Positions 54,170 to 64,000 of a stretch of 64,000 nt of DNA are shown piece after piece (position 1 is the stretch's first letter; each line of letters starts with the position of its first letter). The translations under genes were made by a program, and so were the position numbers. The stretch comes from Liopterus haemorrhoidalis (taxonomy: Eukaryota > Arthropoda > Insecta > Coleoptera > Dytiscidae), in assembly GCA_963971575.1 (NCBI GenBank), contig OZ020622.1:2270279-2334278 (forward strand). Direction: 5' to 3'. Under the pieces are notes generated by a model, which saw nothing but the letters and a program-made list of their open reading frames with translations, was not told the DNA's origin and searched no databases.

Positions 54170-55690
54170 AAGGCACAGACATAAAAATCTAATTATTTTC
54201 CCTGTAGTGTACATATTGTTGATATCTCTCAAGTAATCTTCTAGTACGATGTTTTTTGGAATAATTGAAACTGATTTACACCATGTGAAACCTGTTAAAG
54301 AAGACAAAAATCAAAGATGTCGGAGTAGAACAAAATATTGTTTTAAACAGAATAACTTAATTGTATATTTTGGACTTTCTTAATCATTTAATGCGCTTTT
54401 CTATCGCCTCAATACCGTGTGTTTCCCCCAGGAGCCCTTACGACTGCAGTCATTGGCCTTCCCATACTTCTTATGAGGTCATCAATCAGTTCTAGGGGCA
54501 ATCTGTCCCAGTTTTGAATCAGTGCGGCTCTTACCTCTTCTCTGTTTTGAACAGCTGGAATTCTTGACCGAAGTCTTCTGCCTAGCATGTCCCACACATG
54601 TTCAATCGGGTTGAGGTCAGGGGAGCAGGCTGGCCAACCCATTTTTGTTAAACCCACTTGATTTAAAAAGTCTGTTACCGTTAAAAATGAGCAAGCCTGT
54701 ACAGTCTGTTCCAAACGGTTAAGCGGAACTAGATTTTGCAATCTAGTTACTTTCATCGTTTAAATCGTGCTTTTCGGCCGTTTTGTTTAAGCTTTGTAAA
54801 TCATACTTACAATAAACATTTTTTGATTAAGATTAATATCATTTTAAAATGTCATTTTCTTTATATTTTGATTTTTTGTGTCATTCTTAATACAAATTTC
54901 CCATTTATTTATTTTTTTGTCATTAAAATATGGAAAAAAATAATTTAATTTTGACATACGGCATTCGTTACCATGGTTTCATTGTTGGAATTTTAAATTT
55001 TTACATTTCAACATGAAAAATGAAATAACCCAAGCAAGGTGTCTTCTCGTGACAACCTAAAAGAACGAAATTCCCATTTAGTTCCGCCTAACTGTTTGGA
55101 ACAGACTGTATCTGCAAACGTTAAATCGTCTGTACCTGCTACTTGACCGCTGAGCAAGGGCACGGACGTGAGTTCAATTCCTGCTTATGTCAAATAATTT
55201 GTGTAAAAATATTTTTACAAATTACAGGTTCTACTTAGCCGTTCGCAACAGGCTTTAAATTGTAGGTGCCTTTCTCTGTATGCTAAAAAATGGACGTAAT
55301 ACTGACTATATTACTCCTGAATGTACATAGATTGAAAACATGGTCACGAAACCTGGAAACATAAGGCCTTGGCTCATTTCGGGGTGTCGCGCCAATGATT
55401 ATGACTGTTAAAAATGCATTATTCTGCATTAGGGTGAATTTTCCTCTGATATATGGGGCAAAAGGTATAACATGGTCTTGAAGAATATCTCTGATGTACC
55501 TGTCTAAAGTTAACGCTCCGCCATCAATCACCACTAACTCTGTGCGTGCTCCTAAACGTATTCCACCCCACACCATAATTGAACCTCCACCAAAACATAC
55601 AGTAGTAGCAAAATTAAATGGTGCATTTTGTTCTCCTTGGCGTCGATACAATCTTTCCCTACGGTTTAGTAGAGCATTCAAAGCTATCTA
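54170..55690 (-). pseudogene. Tc1-like transposase relic in CK2 intron
   Basis: Minus strand, in order: RERLYRRQGEQNAPFNFATT, GGSIMVWGGIRLGARTELVV and RDILQDHVIPFAPYIRG, up to FTLMQNNA (55,681-55,400). In that last block the second catalytic Asp of the usual LMQDNA is Asn. Then, after an interruption of about 600 bp, come FLTVTDFLNQVGL, WPACSPDLNPIEHVWDMLGR (third acidic residue Glu) and a tail ending GGNTRY at 54,409. The interruption holds MITE copy 2 and about 280 bp of other sequence, part of which (55,130-55,190) has a weak pol III B-box look. The N-terminal DNA-binding part is missing. Confidence 0.8.
54702..55108. mobile_element. 407-bp MITE, copy 2 in CK2 intron
   Basis: Same length and orientation as copy 1, TA-flanked, inserted into the Tc1 relic. 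Its right end has a few changes (GTTCCGCCTAACTG), so the two copies differ slightly. Confidence 0.85.
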
Positions 55691-55788
55691 GATATAAGCT
55701 ACAAAATAATAAAATTTAAAAAAACAATTTTCAATCTGTTCCTTTAAATTTTGTGTGTGTATATTGATTTTAAAATTTATTGTTTAAG

Positions 55789-56619
55789 CCAGTAAAAAAG
55801 AAGAAAATCAAAAGAGAAATAAAAATATTAGAAAACCTTCGTGGAGGTATCAATATCATCAGTTTAGTATCAGTGGTAAGAGATCCTTCAACTCGTACTC
55901 CTGCTTTAATTTTCGAATATGTCAACAATTCCGATTTCCGAACTCTCTACCAATCATTAAGCGACTACGACATAAGATATTATCTATACGAATTACTAAA
56001 GGCATTAGATTTTTGTCATTCCATGGGAATAATGCACAGAGATGTCAAACCCCATAACGTGATGATAGATCATGAGATTCGTAAATTACGTCTCATAGAT
56101 TGGGGTTTAGCAGAATTTTATCATCCTGGTAAAGAATACAACGTTAGAGTTGCTTCTAGATATTTTAAAGGACCCGAACTTTTAGTGGACTACCAGCTTT
56201 ACGATTATTCCCTGGATATGTGGTCTTTTGGATGCATGTTAGCAGCAATTATATTTAAAAAGGAACCTTTTTTTTACGGGCATGATAATCATGATCAACT
56301 TGTTAAGATCGCAAAGGTCTTAGGTACAGATGAATTATACCAATACTTAGACAAATATGGCATTAAAATTGATGGTAAATTTTTAAAATTAATTGGGAAA
56401 CATATGAAAAAAAGATGGGATAGATTTATACATAGTGAAAATCAACATATTGCTTCTCCTGAAGCATTGAAGTTGTTGGATAAATTATTAAAGTATGATC
56501 ATCATGAGAGGTTAACAGCTAAAGAAGCAATGGAGCAGGCTTATTTTATTCCTGTTCTGAAGGAACAAGCAATGGTACATATTAAAAATATGGGTTCTAT
56601 ATGTGCTGGAAAAATGTAG
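55789..56619 (+). CDS. CK2alpha-like: Casein kinase 2 alpha subunit-like, exon 2
   Basis: Gives residues 70-345 of the spliced protein and a TAG at 56,617, without lesions. Visible are the CK2-specific basic cluster [20 protein letters not shown] (with the helix-C Glu 79), [13 protein letters not shown] (catalytic Asp 154, Asn 159), [13 protein letters not shown] (DWG in place of DFG, Asp 173, a CK2 hallmark), [27 protein letters not shown] and the C-lobe to [14 protein letters not shown]. The tail ends SICAGKM. All catalytic residues are kept. Differences from the highly conserved family ([35 protein letters not shown]) suggest a divergent paralogue and not the main copy. Total length of about 345 is normal. 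Confidence 0.9.
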   Translation, partial: PVKKKKIKREIKILENLRGGINIISLVSVVRDPSTRTPALIFEYVNNSDFRTLYQSLSDYDIRYYLYELLKALDFCHSMGIMHRDVKPHNVMIDHEIRKLRLIDWGLAEFYHPGKEYNVRVASRYFKGPELLVDYQLYDYSLDMWSFGCMLAAIIFKKEPFFYGHDNHDQLVKIAKVLGTDELYQYLDKYGIKIDGKFLKLIGKHMKKRWDRFIHSENQHIASPEALKLLDKLLKYDHHERLTAKEAMEQAYFIPVLKEQAMVHIKNMGSICAGKM

Positions 56620-56651
56620 GAAAAAAATTTCTGATGTTTAAATAGTTTTTT

Positions 56652-56657
56652 AATAAA
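56652..56657 (+). terminator. Polyadenylation signal of CK2 gene
   Basis: AATAAA 33 bases after the stop codon. Confidence 0.6.
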
Positions 56658-58187
56658 AGTTCGGGAAGAATTTAAATAAGTCATTACTTGGTTCTTCAAA
56701 AGTTGTCATTACTTATGATATAACTCCTGAAGGACCAGGAGATGACCAGACTTCTTATTTATACATATAAATAGAATGGGATCCGGAAACTTCACCCCCC
56801 ACATTTTGCCCCCTTAGGTCTTGTGTTCTACACAGTTTTTCCACAAATCACTACTTATTGCATTTGTTTCATCTTTAATTAATTGTACTACAGTGTCACT
56901 TTTTGTCGATGTTGTATTTTTCCGGCGCACATTACCTTTTAATTGGCTCTATATTGTTCTATAGTGTTTAAACACAATAATATGGCGGTACGCTTAAAAT
57001 AGTAGCCACGTCCACATTTTCGCACTCCAAATCACCTTGCACAGATTCACTATTTTCACTACAGAAATTAAGAATTTCTGCAAAATCAAATGGTCACTAA
57101 AGAGCCATGTTGTTAATGTATGCACGCTATGAACGTTGAAAATTAACTAATAAACAAGTATAACAACCCCTAAAATTTAGAAACAATAGGATTGCAAATT
57201 TGGAAAATATTCTTAATGGTTTTTAAGAAACCAATTGAATTACTGTTACATCTATTTAAATTTAAAATTACCTTAATACCCCTTATATTCTTTTTACAAC
57301 GAGTCTTAAGATTACTGCCATAAACCCATTACTGCATTTTTAAGCTTCCTAACAAGAGTGACCGTTTTATTTTGGAAATACTATAATAGGTTTAGCGAGG
57401 ACCAATAGATGGCCACGCCTCCATTTTACCGTGGTGTAATAGAAAATTTCAAAAGCGTTTTAAACCCAAACACATCAATTATAACTGAATTTTCTCTGGG
57501 TAACAGAAATTGAACGGACAGTTTTTCCGTTAATAAAGTTGCCAGTTAGTTCATGTTATTCGTTAATGGTGAATGCCAATTTTAATATTTTTCATGGTTT
57601 TTTGATATTAATTCAGTTGAGCCGTTGCGCCACCAGATGTAGTGGTTTTCCATTATTTTAATGAACTTTTAATGACAATGAGATAATGGAATTTCATTCT
57701 CTCCGGGAAAACTGTACATAACATGGTTTGGTAATACTCAGAAAATAGTAAATCCATTCGTTTCAAGGGTTCCCTTGCTATATTACAGACTCGAATATAT
57801 ACTATGCACTTTTCATAATTAAACTCTGGATTTTTAATATGTTGAAACATTTACAACAAAGTATTCTTCTCTTTCCTTCCTCTCGCGTTCTAATTAACAA
57901 TTCATTCTATTCAATAAACGAAATGGCTTTCTAATTTATAACACCAGCTAAAGAACACATCTACATTTTACGCCTGGATACAACGAGTATCAAGAAATTA
58001 AAACTATAGTCAAGGTCGTCGAAAGACTAGATCACGCCCTGAGGCCAACAACAAAATAGCGCCCCTTGGTATGCCGCGCGTGTTTTTTTATGACGTGCAC
58101 CGCACACAAGCGGCACAACAATGGAGCAACATTTTCCTTTTGTTGTGTAGTAAAAACTATCTCAAAATATTTTCATTTATAAACATA
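56658..58187. other. Spacer with two dispersed-repeat fragments
   Basis: About 56,705-56,760 (minus) carries the 80-bp unit (GGTCATCTCCTGGTCCTTCA). About 57,003-57,064 (minus) matches the start of the frame at 10,913 (GGTGATTTGGAGTGCGAAAA). About 57,355-57,395 resembles 11,640. No gene was recognised in the rest. Confidence 0.45.
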
Positions 58188-59765
58188 CAGTATTGGCCAT
58201 AAAGATAGCAACTTTTGATAATCCTATTTTATTTTTATTCTATTCAATATTTTTAAAATAAAAAAAATTTAATTCTTACCTTTAACAATCCTCTACGTAT
58301 ATTATAGTAAAAAATTAAATTTTAATAGTAAATTCTATTTTTTTTTATAGTATTTATTATTTTTACCTGGACATAAAGATAGCAACTACTCTTAAAAAAT
58401 ATTGTTTTTATTAATTAAGAAAATGAATTATTATTAACAGATCATTTTTAATATTTTGTATAGTAACCACCAGTATTTATAACTTCCCGACATCTTTTCG
58501 CCATTGATTCTAATAATTTCGTGATCATTTCATTATCAATATTAGACCAGGCACCCTGCAAAGCTTTAAACAATTCTTCAATATTTGAATGCGTTTTGTT
58601 TCTAATCTCTCTGTTGACAATCTCCCAAAGGTTTTTCCCAAAGGACCGTAGTTTTTTTTATTGGATTTAAATCGGGTGACTGTGACGGCCAAATCATTAC
58701 GTTAATTTTTGAATCCTCGAACTATTTTTTTACCAACTTCGAAGAATGTTTTGTGTCATTATCATGCTGAAAAATATGTTTTAAAGGCATGAACTCATCA
58801 GAATAAGGTTCCATAACATTTTGAAGGATGTCTATATATTTAAATCGATCCATTATTCCTTCAATGTGGTATAGAGGACCCATACCATATCCCGGGAAAC
58901 AGCCCCATACCATCACACCGCCTCCGGCATGTTCAACTGTTGGCAAGGTGTATTTTTGAACAAATCTTTTATTAGCAGGCCTCCTAACGTAACTTACACC
59001 ATCACCTTTAAACAAATTGAACTTAGATTCATCACTAAAAATAACTTTTTTCCATTGATCCACAGTCCAGTCAATATGATTTTTAGCAAATTTTAATCGG
59101 GCCTTCACATTCTTTTTGGATAGAAGTGGTTTTTTAGCAGGAAGGCGACTAAAAAGATCCTCACTAACTAATCTTCTGCGAATAGTTCTTGTTGAGATGT
59201 TTTCTTGATCCATTTGTGGCAAAATGCCCAAAATTTTCTCCGATGACAGAAAGGGGTTATTGGTAGATAAATAAATAATTTTTTTATCAGTTCGTTTTGT
59301 AGTTTTCCTGGAATTTTTGAAACTTCAAACGTACCATCTTCTCGCAATCGTTTTATAATTCGCGACACAGTAGATTTATGAACATTTAAATTTGGTGAAA
59401 TCACATTTTGCAGCAGCCCGTCTTTAAAACCAGAAATTATGAAGTTTCTAATTTCACTTGAAACAGTTTTACTACGACTCATGATTGACAAATATAAACT
59501 GAAATATTACTTGTGCACAACATATTATTTATGCATAAAATCTGCATATAACAAGAAAATTCAAGTAGTTGCAATATTTTTGTCCAAGCAAAAATGAAGA
59601 AATAATTTATTATTAATCTGTAAGTCAGATTATTTGATTATTGATTGATGTAACAAACAAAATATGATTAAATTATAGAATTAAGAATATTTATTTTCCA
59701 ATATTATTATTAAAATTTTAAAAATTGAAAGATGTTAAAAGTTGCAATCTTTATGGCCAATACTG
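58188..59765 (-). mobile_element. Full-length dead Tc1-like transposon
   Basis: TA-flanked (58,186-58,187 and 59,766-59,767), 1,578 bp, with ends CAGTATTGGCCATAAAGAT on both sides; the inverted repeat is about 28 bp with one or two mismatches. It encodes a full-length Tc1 transposase on the minus strand, broken in several places. Confidence 0.9.
58448..59491 (-). pseudogene. Tc1-like transposase (DD34E), with frameshifts and stop
   Basis: Minus strand from ATG at 59,491: first HTH (SSEIRNFIISGFKDGLLQN, HKSTVSRIIKRLREDG). A frameshift at about 59,230 is followed by RTIRRRLVSEDLFSRLPAKK, IFSDESKFNLF (first Asp), GGGVMVWGCFPGYGMGPLY and FQHDNDTKHSSKLVKK (second Asp). Next comes TAG where the family has Trp, then WPSQSPDLNPIKK, where the final catalytic Glu is Lys. 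A last frameshift leads into LWEIVNREIRNKTHSNIEEL, ending GGYYTKY at 58,450. The spacing of the last two acidic positions is 34. Confidence 0.85.
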
Positions 59766-60286
59766 TATATCTTCATCCCAGATTAAACAAATATTGAACG
59801 TTTTTTCTTCATCTATAATTCAGATTAATCGACATTTTTTATAATCCTTTATCCTGGAATAGCGTTGTGAGAGTACACTAATTCATTATTCACTTTAGTC
59901 CATTATCGGTAAAACGCTGTCCATGGGATTTTACAACGATCACTTTACATTACAATTAAGTACGGTTGAAATTTCCATTAAGTGCCAGGACACAAAGTAT
60001 GAACGTCACTCGAACCGTATCTACAGTTATGTCCAAAGGACAATAACACACAATTCACAGTTAAGGATCATTAAGGATGAATTTATAAACAGTTCATAAA
60101 TATTTAACAGCCACAACTGTACAGCTGCTTCTCAATTCAGAACAAAATAAAAAACGCTAGGCTTTTTGGTGGATAACCACAAGAAAAAGAGAGAATAAAG
60201 ATTAGTCTGGCCATCTGAAAGTCCTGCAAGATAATATATTAAACACAGAGTAAAGATGGATCATCGCGACAAATAATTGTTCACAA
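59766..60286. other. Spacer with a dispersed-unit fragment
   Basis: About 60,205-60,255 matches the 80-bp unit (TCTGGCCATCTGAAAGTCCT, then ATATTAAACACAGAG). No gene. Confidence 0.45.
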
Positions 60287-60955
60287 TACGAGGTTTACCT
60301 TTTATGTTTTTACAAACGACTACTAGATGGCAATATTGAAATGTGTCATTACTATGTTCGTATTATTGTGAAATCAGTAGCAGCTTATAAATTGACCAAG
60401 TTTGTTTACAGTGAGCGTTTAAAAACACAAGTTTGTGAAAAAATTGAAATTACTCGTGACGTTTTTCGTTGGATGATTTTTTACGATTTTAGTAAAGGCC
60501 TAACTCAACAATACATAGATTCGCTTCATTCAACTTTTGGTAATGAAGCACCATCAGAAGAGACTGTATACAATTGGTTTGCAGAATTTCGTCGTGGTCG
60601 TGCGTCCGTCAGTGATGAATCTCGTGAAGGTCGACCAAAATCGGTTGTGATACAAAAAAACATCGATGCTGTGCGCAAAATGATTGAAGAAGATCGGTAT
60701 GTGACTTGCCGTGAGATAGAGGCATCCTTTGACATATCGCAGACTGCAATACAATCGATTTTGCATAAGCATTTAGCTGTGAAAAGATCTGTTTCCGATG
60801 GATTCCGCATAATTTGACCGAAGTTTAAAAAAAGGCTCGTATTCGATTGATTTATCCCCTAACGACTTTTGTTCCCCAATGTAAAACAAAAAATGCGTGG
60901 CCAGAGATTTTCATCACCTCAAGAAGCTGTTAAACAGGATACTCATAGACAGACT
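60287..60955 (+). mobile_element. Internally deleted mariner (44-kb family)
   Basis: Left end TACGAGGTTTACCTTTTATG, then the same leader and HTH as at 44,162. After about 60,820 the middle is deleted and the sequence resumes at LIDLSPNDF (third Asp) for about 100 bp. The right terminal repeat is missing. Confidence 0.75.
60341..60817 (+). pseudogene. Mariner transposase N-terminal domain
   Basis: An open frame with VFRWMIFYDFSKGLTQQYID, HSTFGNEAPSEETVYNWFAE, FRRGRASVSDESREGRPKSV and a second HTH (VTCREIEASFDISQTAIQSI). These are the two HTH motifs and GRP linker of mariner DNA-binding domains. The cleaner N-terminal frame than at 44,162 makes it useful to read that relic. The true start is probably the ATG-less leader region near 60,410, since the first residues (CHYYVRIIVKSV) come from the terminal leader. 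The catalytic domain is deleted. Confidence 0.75.
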
Positions 60956-61069
60956 GATACTTTTCCTGAGGTAACCAAACTTATTGCTTTATGTGGAAAG
61001 TCTTGCACCTTATTGTAACGCATTATTTATTATTGCCTGTAATATCCGATGATAAATGGTCCTTTACAG

Positions 61070-61284
61070 CAGCAGTTCTAAACCGAGGGGTCCCGAAAAG
61101 ACCTAAGGGGGTACCGAAATTAAAAGAAAAAATTTAATTTTTACCATTTTTTGCTTTTAAAATTACAATAAACTTAAATTATAAAGAACATTTAAAATAT
61201 TATTTAAAAAAATTTCTTGGGAGGTCCAGAAAATATTTTAGGCTAGCTGGGGGGTCCCGAGTATAAAAAGGTTAAGAACCGCTG
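61070..61284. mobile_element. hAT MITE, 215 bp
   Basis: Ends CAGCAGTTCTAAACC and (reverse) CAGCGGTTCTTAACC; flanks CTTTACAG and CTCTACAG (7 of 8 match). The homologous empty site CCCTTTACAG is at about 25,833. The subterminal GGGGTCCCG blocks are inverted. No coding sequence. Confidence 0.85.
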
Positions 61285-61390
61285 CTCTACAGTCATCATC
61301 CTGTGTTTAGTAAGTTTTTCCACCAGACTATTAAATTAATTTATTTGAGTTTTATTAAAGTTTCTTTTATTGTGTACATATATATAAATA

Positions 61391-61968
61391 CAGTCGATTC
61401 AGCTTAATTGGGACACATCGGGACTTAGGCATTTTGGCCCAATTAAGCGGCTGCCCCAATTAAGCGAATTTCACATAAAATTAAACTATGCATATTTTTC
61501 TTTCAATAATTTTATTTTATAAACTCTTGGACAAAACTATAAATTACATATAACCAAAAAATATAAACTTTTAAGAAAAAATAATAATAAATTCCAAAAT
61601 AAAATAATAAATAGGTACATACAATTTAATTCAATTCAAAAATGCGTCAAGTGTAGTCTGTCTTTTGTTTTTGTAACATTTCACTTCTACAAAATCAGCA
61701 CAGGTATTCAGTGCGGATGTAGGGCTCCCTTCATTTCCTTCCTGCATAAAATAACGCTGTAATATTAAATTCTTTGTACAATTTTCTTGAGAATATGTGT
61801 AACATAATATGTACTGTGATCTTAACTGTCCCAATTAAGCGGCATATTGTCCCAATTAAACATGTAAATTTACTGTTGGTTCCTTGGTTTGGTTTCTGTT
61901 CTTTGAGATTTGTCCCAAATAAGCGGCTGCCCCAATTAAGAGGTGGCCCAATTAAGCGGAATCGTCTG
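61391..61968 (-). mobile_element. pogo/Tigger-like deletion derivative
   Basis: TA-flanked (61,389-61,390 and 61,969-61,970). Ends CAGTCGATTCAGCTTAATTG and (reverse) CAGACGATTCCGCTTAATTG. Several extra copies of GGCCCAATTAAGCGGC-like motifs stand near both ends. At 578 bp it keeps only the end of the transposase gene. Confidence 0.8.
61631..61834 (-). pseudogene. pogo-like transposase C-terminal tail
   Basis: The minus strand ends CADFVEVKCYKNKRQTTLDA and FLN-stop. K-x-x-T-x-x-D-x-F at the very C-terminus is typical of pogo/Tigger/jerky-type transposases. No catalytic region remains. Confidence 0.6.
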
Positions 61969-62098
61969 TATATTGATATATTTATTGTTTTTATTTATGC
62001 TAAGAATATTGTAGTCTAGTCATAAAAAAGCGGTTATATGAGCAAATAGCCATCGTTGCTGTGCGCCAAAATGTTTAATTATTTAACTACTTATTACT

Positions 62099-63242
62099 TT
62101 TTAGGGTTTGGTAGGTATGACCAAAAAACCCTTATACCGTCATTTTGTCGTCTGTCTGTCTGTCTGTCTGTCTGCCTGTCTGTTCGGTAAAAATTGTAGC
62201 CAAACGGCTAAACCTAGAGAGTTGAAAATTGGCATGCTTGTACAACTTTTTGACCCGCACATAGGAAAAATACTAAAACATCTAAAAAACATATCCCCCT
62301 AAAAATATAAACAAATATGTGCTCATCGAAAAAAAAATTTTTTTTTTTAAATTCTGAGTAGGGTATCAAATGAAAGCCCTTAGTACGTGGATTAACGATC
62401 AAAATTTAATTTTTGCAAAATAAATTATTTTGAGGCGATTTTTGCCAAAATTGTGCAAAAAAAATTTTGTCCCACACCCTGTAGCCCAGATGGTTTAAAC
62501 TAAAAATGTGAAAAAATTCTACGTAATGTATAATGGTGTGAACCGGAATAGTACAACAGGAATTTTTGATCAGATTATGTTTTCGGAAAATAACGCATTT
62601 TTTGTGTTTTTTGGTTGACGATGCATACATGTTATACTCTTATAACACACTAAGTTGATAAGCGTTTGGTGGTCTAGTGGCTCAGTTGCTCGACAACCAC
62701 ACAGGATCGTTATTCACTACACAGGTTCGTTCCTGGCCTGTGGAGTCAATTTTATTTTTTGTTTTTTTTTCATATTTATTATGTTTAAATTAATTTTTTT
62801 AAATTCTAGTTATATTTTAGCACATTTTGAATTTAATTTTCAAGAACGTAAATTTAATAACCAATTGGAATTATATTTTCATTCTGTGTCATTTATACGA
62901 AGCCAGAGGGGTGGAGCGTATGATTTAAGACAACCAATGAAAGTCATAGGCCCAATTTTCAAAATCTTAATGAACCTTGTTATATAAAAAAAATACTGCA
63001 CTTATTTAGAAACCTAAATAATGATATTAGGTATTCGAATTAAAATTAACAAAAAAATATTTTAACATAAAATTTGTTTTTAAAGCTCTGAGATTAACAG
63101 ACGATAAATTATTTTAAAAAGATCGTTCATTTTGTCGTGGTTACTACAAAGCAAAATTTGTCCTACACACTCAGCATACCGCCTTCACTTATTATATACC
63201 TGCGAAACCCTGCAATGTGTGAAAATTCACACTTCACATCAA
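62099..63242 (+). mobile_element. Full-length HINE-like element, type B
   Basis: Begins AGGGTTTGGTAGGTATGACC, then (GTCT)n (62,150-62,183), AAACGGCTAAACC and AT-rich body, the type-B tRNA-like module, and a segment with GAACGATC-complement. It ends with TATACCTGCGAAACCCTGCA, hairpin GTGTGAAAATTCACAC and TTCACATCAA. Flanks are T-runs (ACTTTTT and TTTTTAGTT). This is the complete partner of the truncated copy at 48,398. Confidence 0.75.
62662..62748 (+). other. tRNA-like module, type B, in HINE-like element
   Basis: Nearly identical to 48,773-48,862 in reverse: GGTGGTCTAGTGGCTCAGTT, then CACAGGTTCGTTCCTGG. Confidence 0.6.
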
Positions 63243-63739
63243 TTTTTAGTTATTTAACTATCTACTTTACTGAACAAGATTCAAAATTGTTAACGGACGT
63301 AGATATATGAACTTAATAAACCTAATAAATTAGATGCTTAAAAATCAAATTTCTAAAAAAAATTAATCAAAGGTGTAAATGTTCTCGTTCTTTAGGTAAT
63401 AAGTTTTCCCTTTGGTTCCAGTGACATCTTGATGATTTTCCTCTGTTTCCCAGTTACGTCTCTCAGCTTCTGTTACACAAAAAGAGAAATCTCCAGCTAC
63501 TAATCTTGTCTGTGAAGTAAATTACCAACAACTTCATCTGTCCTTAGCGGGAACATCAAAAATATATCATAGAACTGTAATTGGTCAGCTGTCAGTGGCA
63601 GCTGCCGTTCCAGGGGCGTACGTGCCTCACTCAACAATAGGGCCAATGTAATACAGATGGATTCTTTATCTCTTAATCTAATGGAAGTCGCTCAACGGGA
63701 AATTTTAACACTGGATGAACATAAAAATGTTACAATTTA
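63243..63739. other. Spacer
   Basis: No gene or repeat boundary supported; a GC-richer patch at about 63,580-63,700 has no domain. Confidence 0.35.
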
Positions 63740-63800
63740 AAAAAAAAATGTTCAGTGTAAATATTTACACATTTTAAGCTTTTGTGCGTACTTATTAATT
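63740..63800 (+). mobile_element. Diverged HINE-type hairpin terminus
   Basis: ATGTTCAGTGTAAATATTTA, then CACATTTTAAGCTTTTGTGC follows the family terminus (hairpin then subterminal block) with many changes. Confidence 0.4.
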
Positions 63801-63835
63801 GATAACACTGCCCAATTAAAATAATTTTTTTCTTC

Positions 63836-64000
63836 AAGCGGATTATAATGCTAACATTACATTGTTCAATACATTCGGTAGAAATGATACATTTTTTTAC
63901 TAGTAACAAAATGTGAACATTTTTATACTAGTAAATAGTTCATATAGTTATCAACAGATGGCACTGATGGCAGCACTCGCCATAAACAAAACATCTGTCA
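63836..64000. mobile_element. Repeat with CTTCAAGCG end, copy 2, cut by window edge
   Basis: Reverse of 15,640-15,815 (CTTCAAGCGGATTATAATGC to AAAACATCTGTCA) with scattered differences. It continues beyond the window. Confidence 0.75.

Larger units (their letters stand above)
53428..55788 (+). other. CK2 intron, filled with transposon remains
   Basis: A 2,361-bp phase-0 intron with a GT donor (AAG|GTATAG) and an AG acceptor (TTGTTTAAG|CCA), placed within the KILK-PVKKKK stretch. It holds two 407-bp MITEs and a minus-strand Tc1 relic, so most of its length is transposon-derived. Confidence 0.8.
60956..62090 (+). repeat. Host repeat, copy occupied by two transposons
   Basis: Blocks GTCTTGCACCTTATTGTAA, TCATCCTGTGTTTAG, AATTAATTTATTTGAGT and GCAAATAGCCATCGTTGCTG are in the same order as the empty copy at 25,748-26,058. 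Here they are separated by the elements at 61,070 and 61,391. Confidence 0.65.

Noticed and set aside
1..64000. Retroviral or other integrated viral genes
   Set aside because: I looked for LTR pairs, protease/integrase motifs and viral structural domains and saw none that could be supported.

Overview
The window is AT-rich eukaryotic DNA made mostly of decayed, nested mobile elements, and it looks like an arthropod (most likely insect) nuclear genome. The grounds are Tc1/mariner, hAT, pogo, PIF/Harbinger-like and non-LTR relics of the kinds common in insects, TA and 8-bp target duplications, tRNA-derived SINEs, (CAGA)n-bearing repeats, and one intron-containing gene whose protein is plainly casein kinase 2 alpha. 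The order within insects cannot be fixed from the sequence. No operons, ribosome binding sites, CRISPR arrays or functional tRNA/rRNA genes were seen.

Layout. 1-6 kb: non-LTR retrotransposon pieces (RNase H, reverse transcriptase, C-terminal tail) and an internally deleted mariner. 6.7-15 kb: an unnamed arthropod repeat protein family, a two-headed repeat (8.2-9.7 kb), a mariner with a hAT element nested inside it, and a local tandem duplication. 15-26 kb: a mariner relic carrying a Penelope-like foldback insertion, several MITEs, two SINEs, a 372-bp insertion with an empty-site paralogue, and (CAGA)n repeats. 26-33 kb: a mariner split by a full Helentron/HINE-like element, then more mariner and non-LTR fragments. 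33-41 kb: terminal-inverted-repeat elements and further HINE-like copies. 42.2-43.5 kb: a very young DD41D mariner whose only obvious lesion is one extra A. 44-47 kb: an older mariner and a hairpin-forming satellite. 48-53 kb: HINE-like copies, another copy of the interrupted mariner and a Harbinger-like fragment. 53.2-56.7 kb: the CK2 alpha gene, the only convincing host gene, with a 2.36-kb intron filled by a Tc1 relic and two 407-bp MITEs. 58-64 kb: a full-length dead Tc1 element, a deleted mariner, a repeat carrying a hAT MITE and a pogo-like element, and a final HINE-like copy.

The window works as a record of transposition. Several repeats are present both occupied and empty, so insertion boundaries and target duplications can be read directly. 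The most unusual signal is a high-copy HINE-like family with the same frame in at least five copies but three different tRNA-like modules at the same internal position. One occupied/empty pair shows insertion into an A-run without a clear target duplication. Other points of note are a Penelope-like foldback with a hammerhead-like core and 12-bp target duplication, an unclassified protein family with a shared GIFDGPQIR motif, and a divergent CK2 alpha paralogue.
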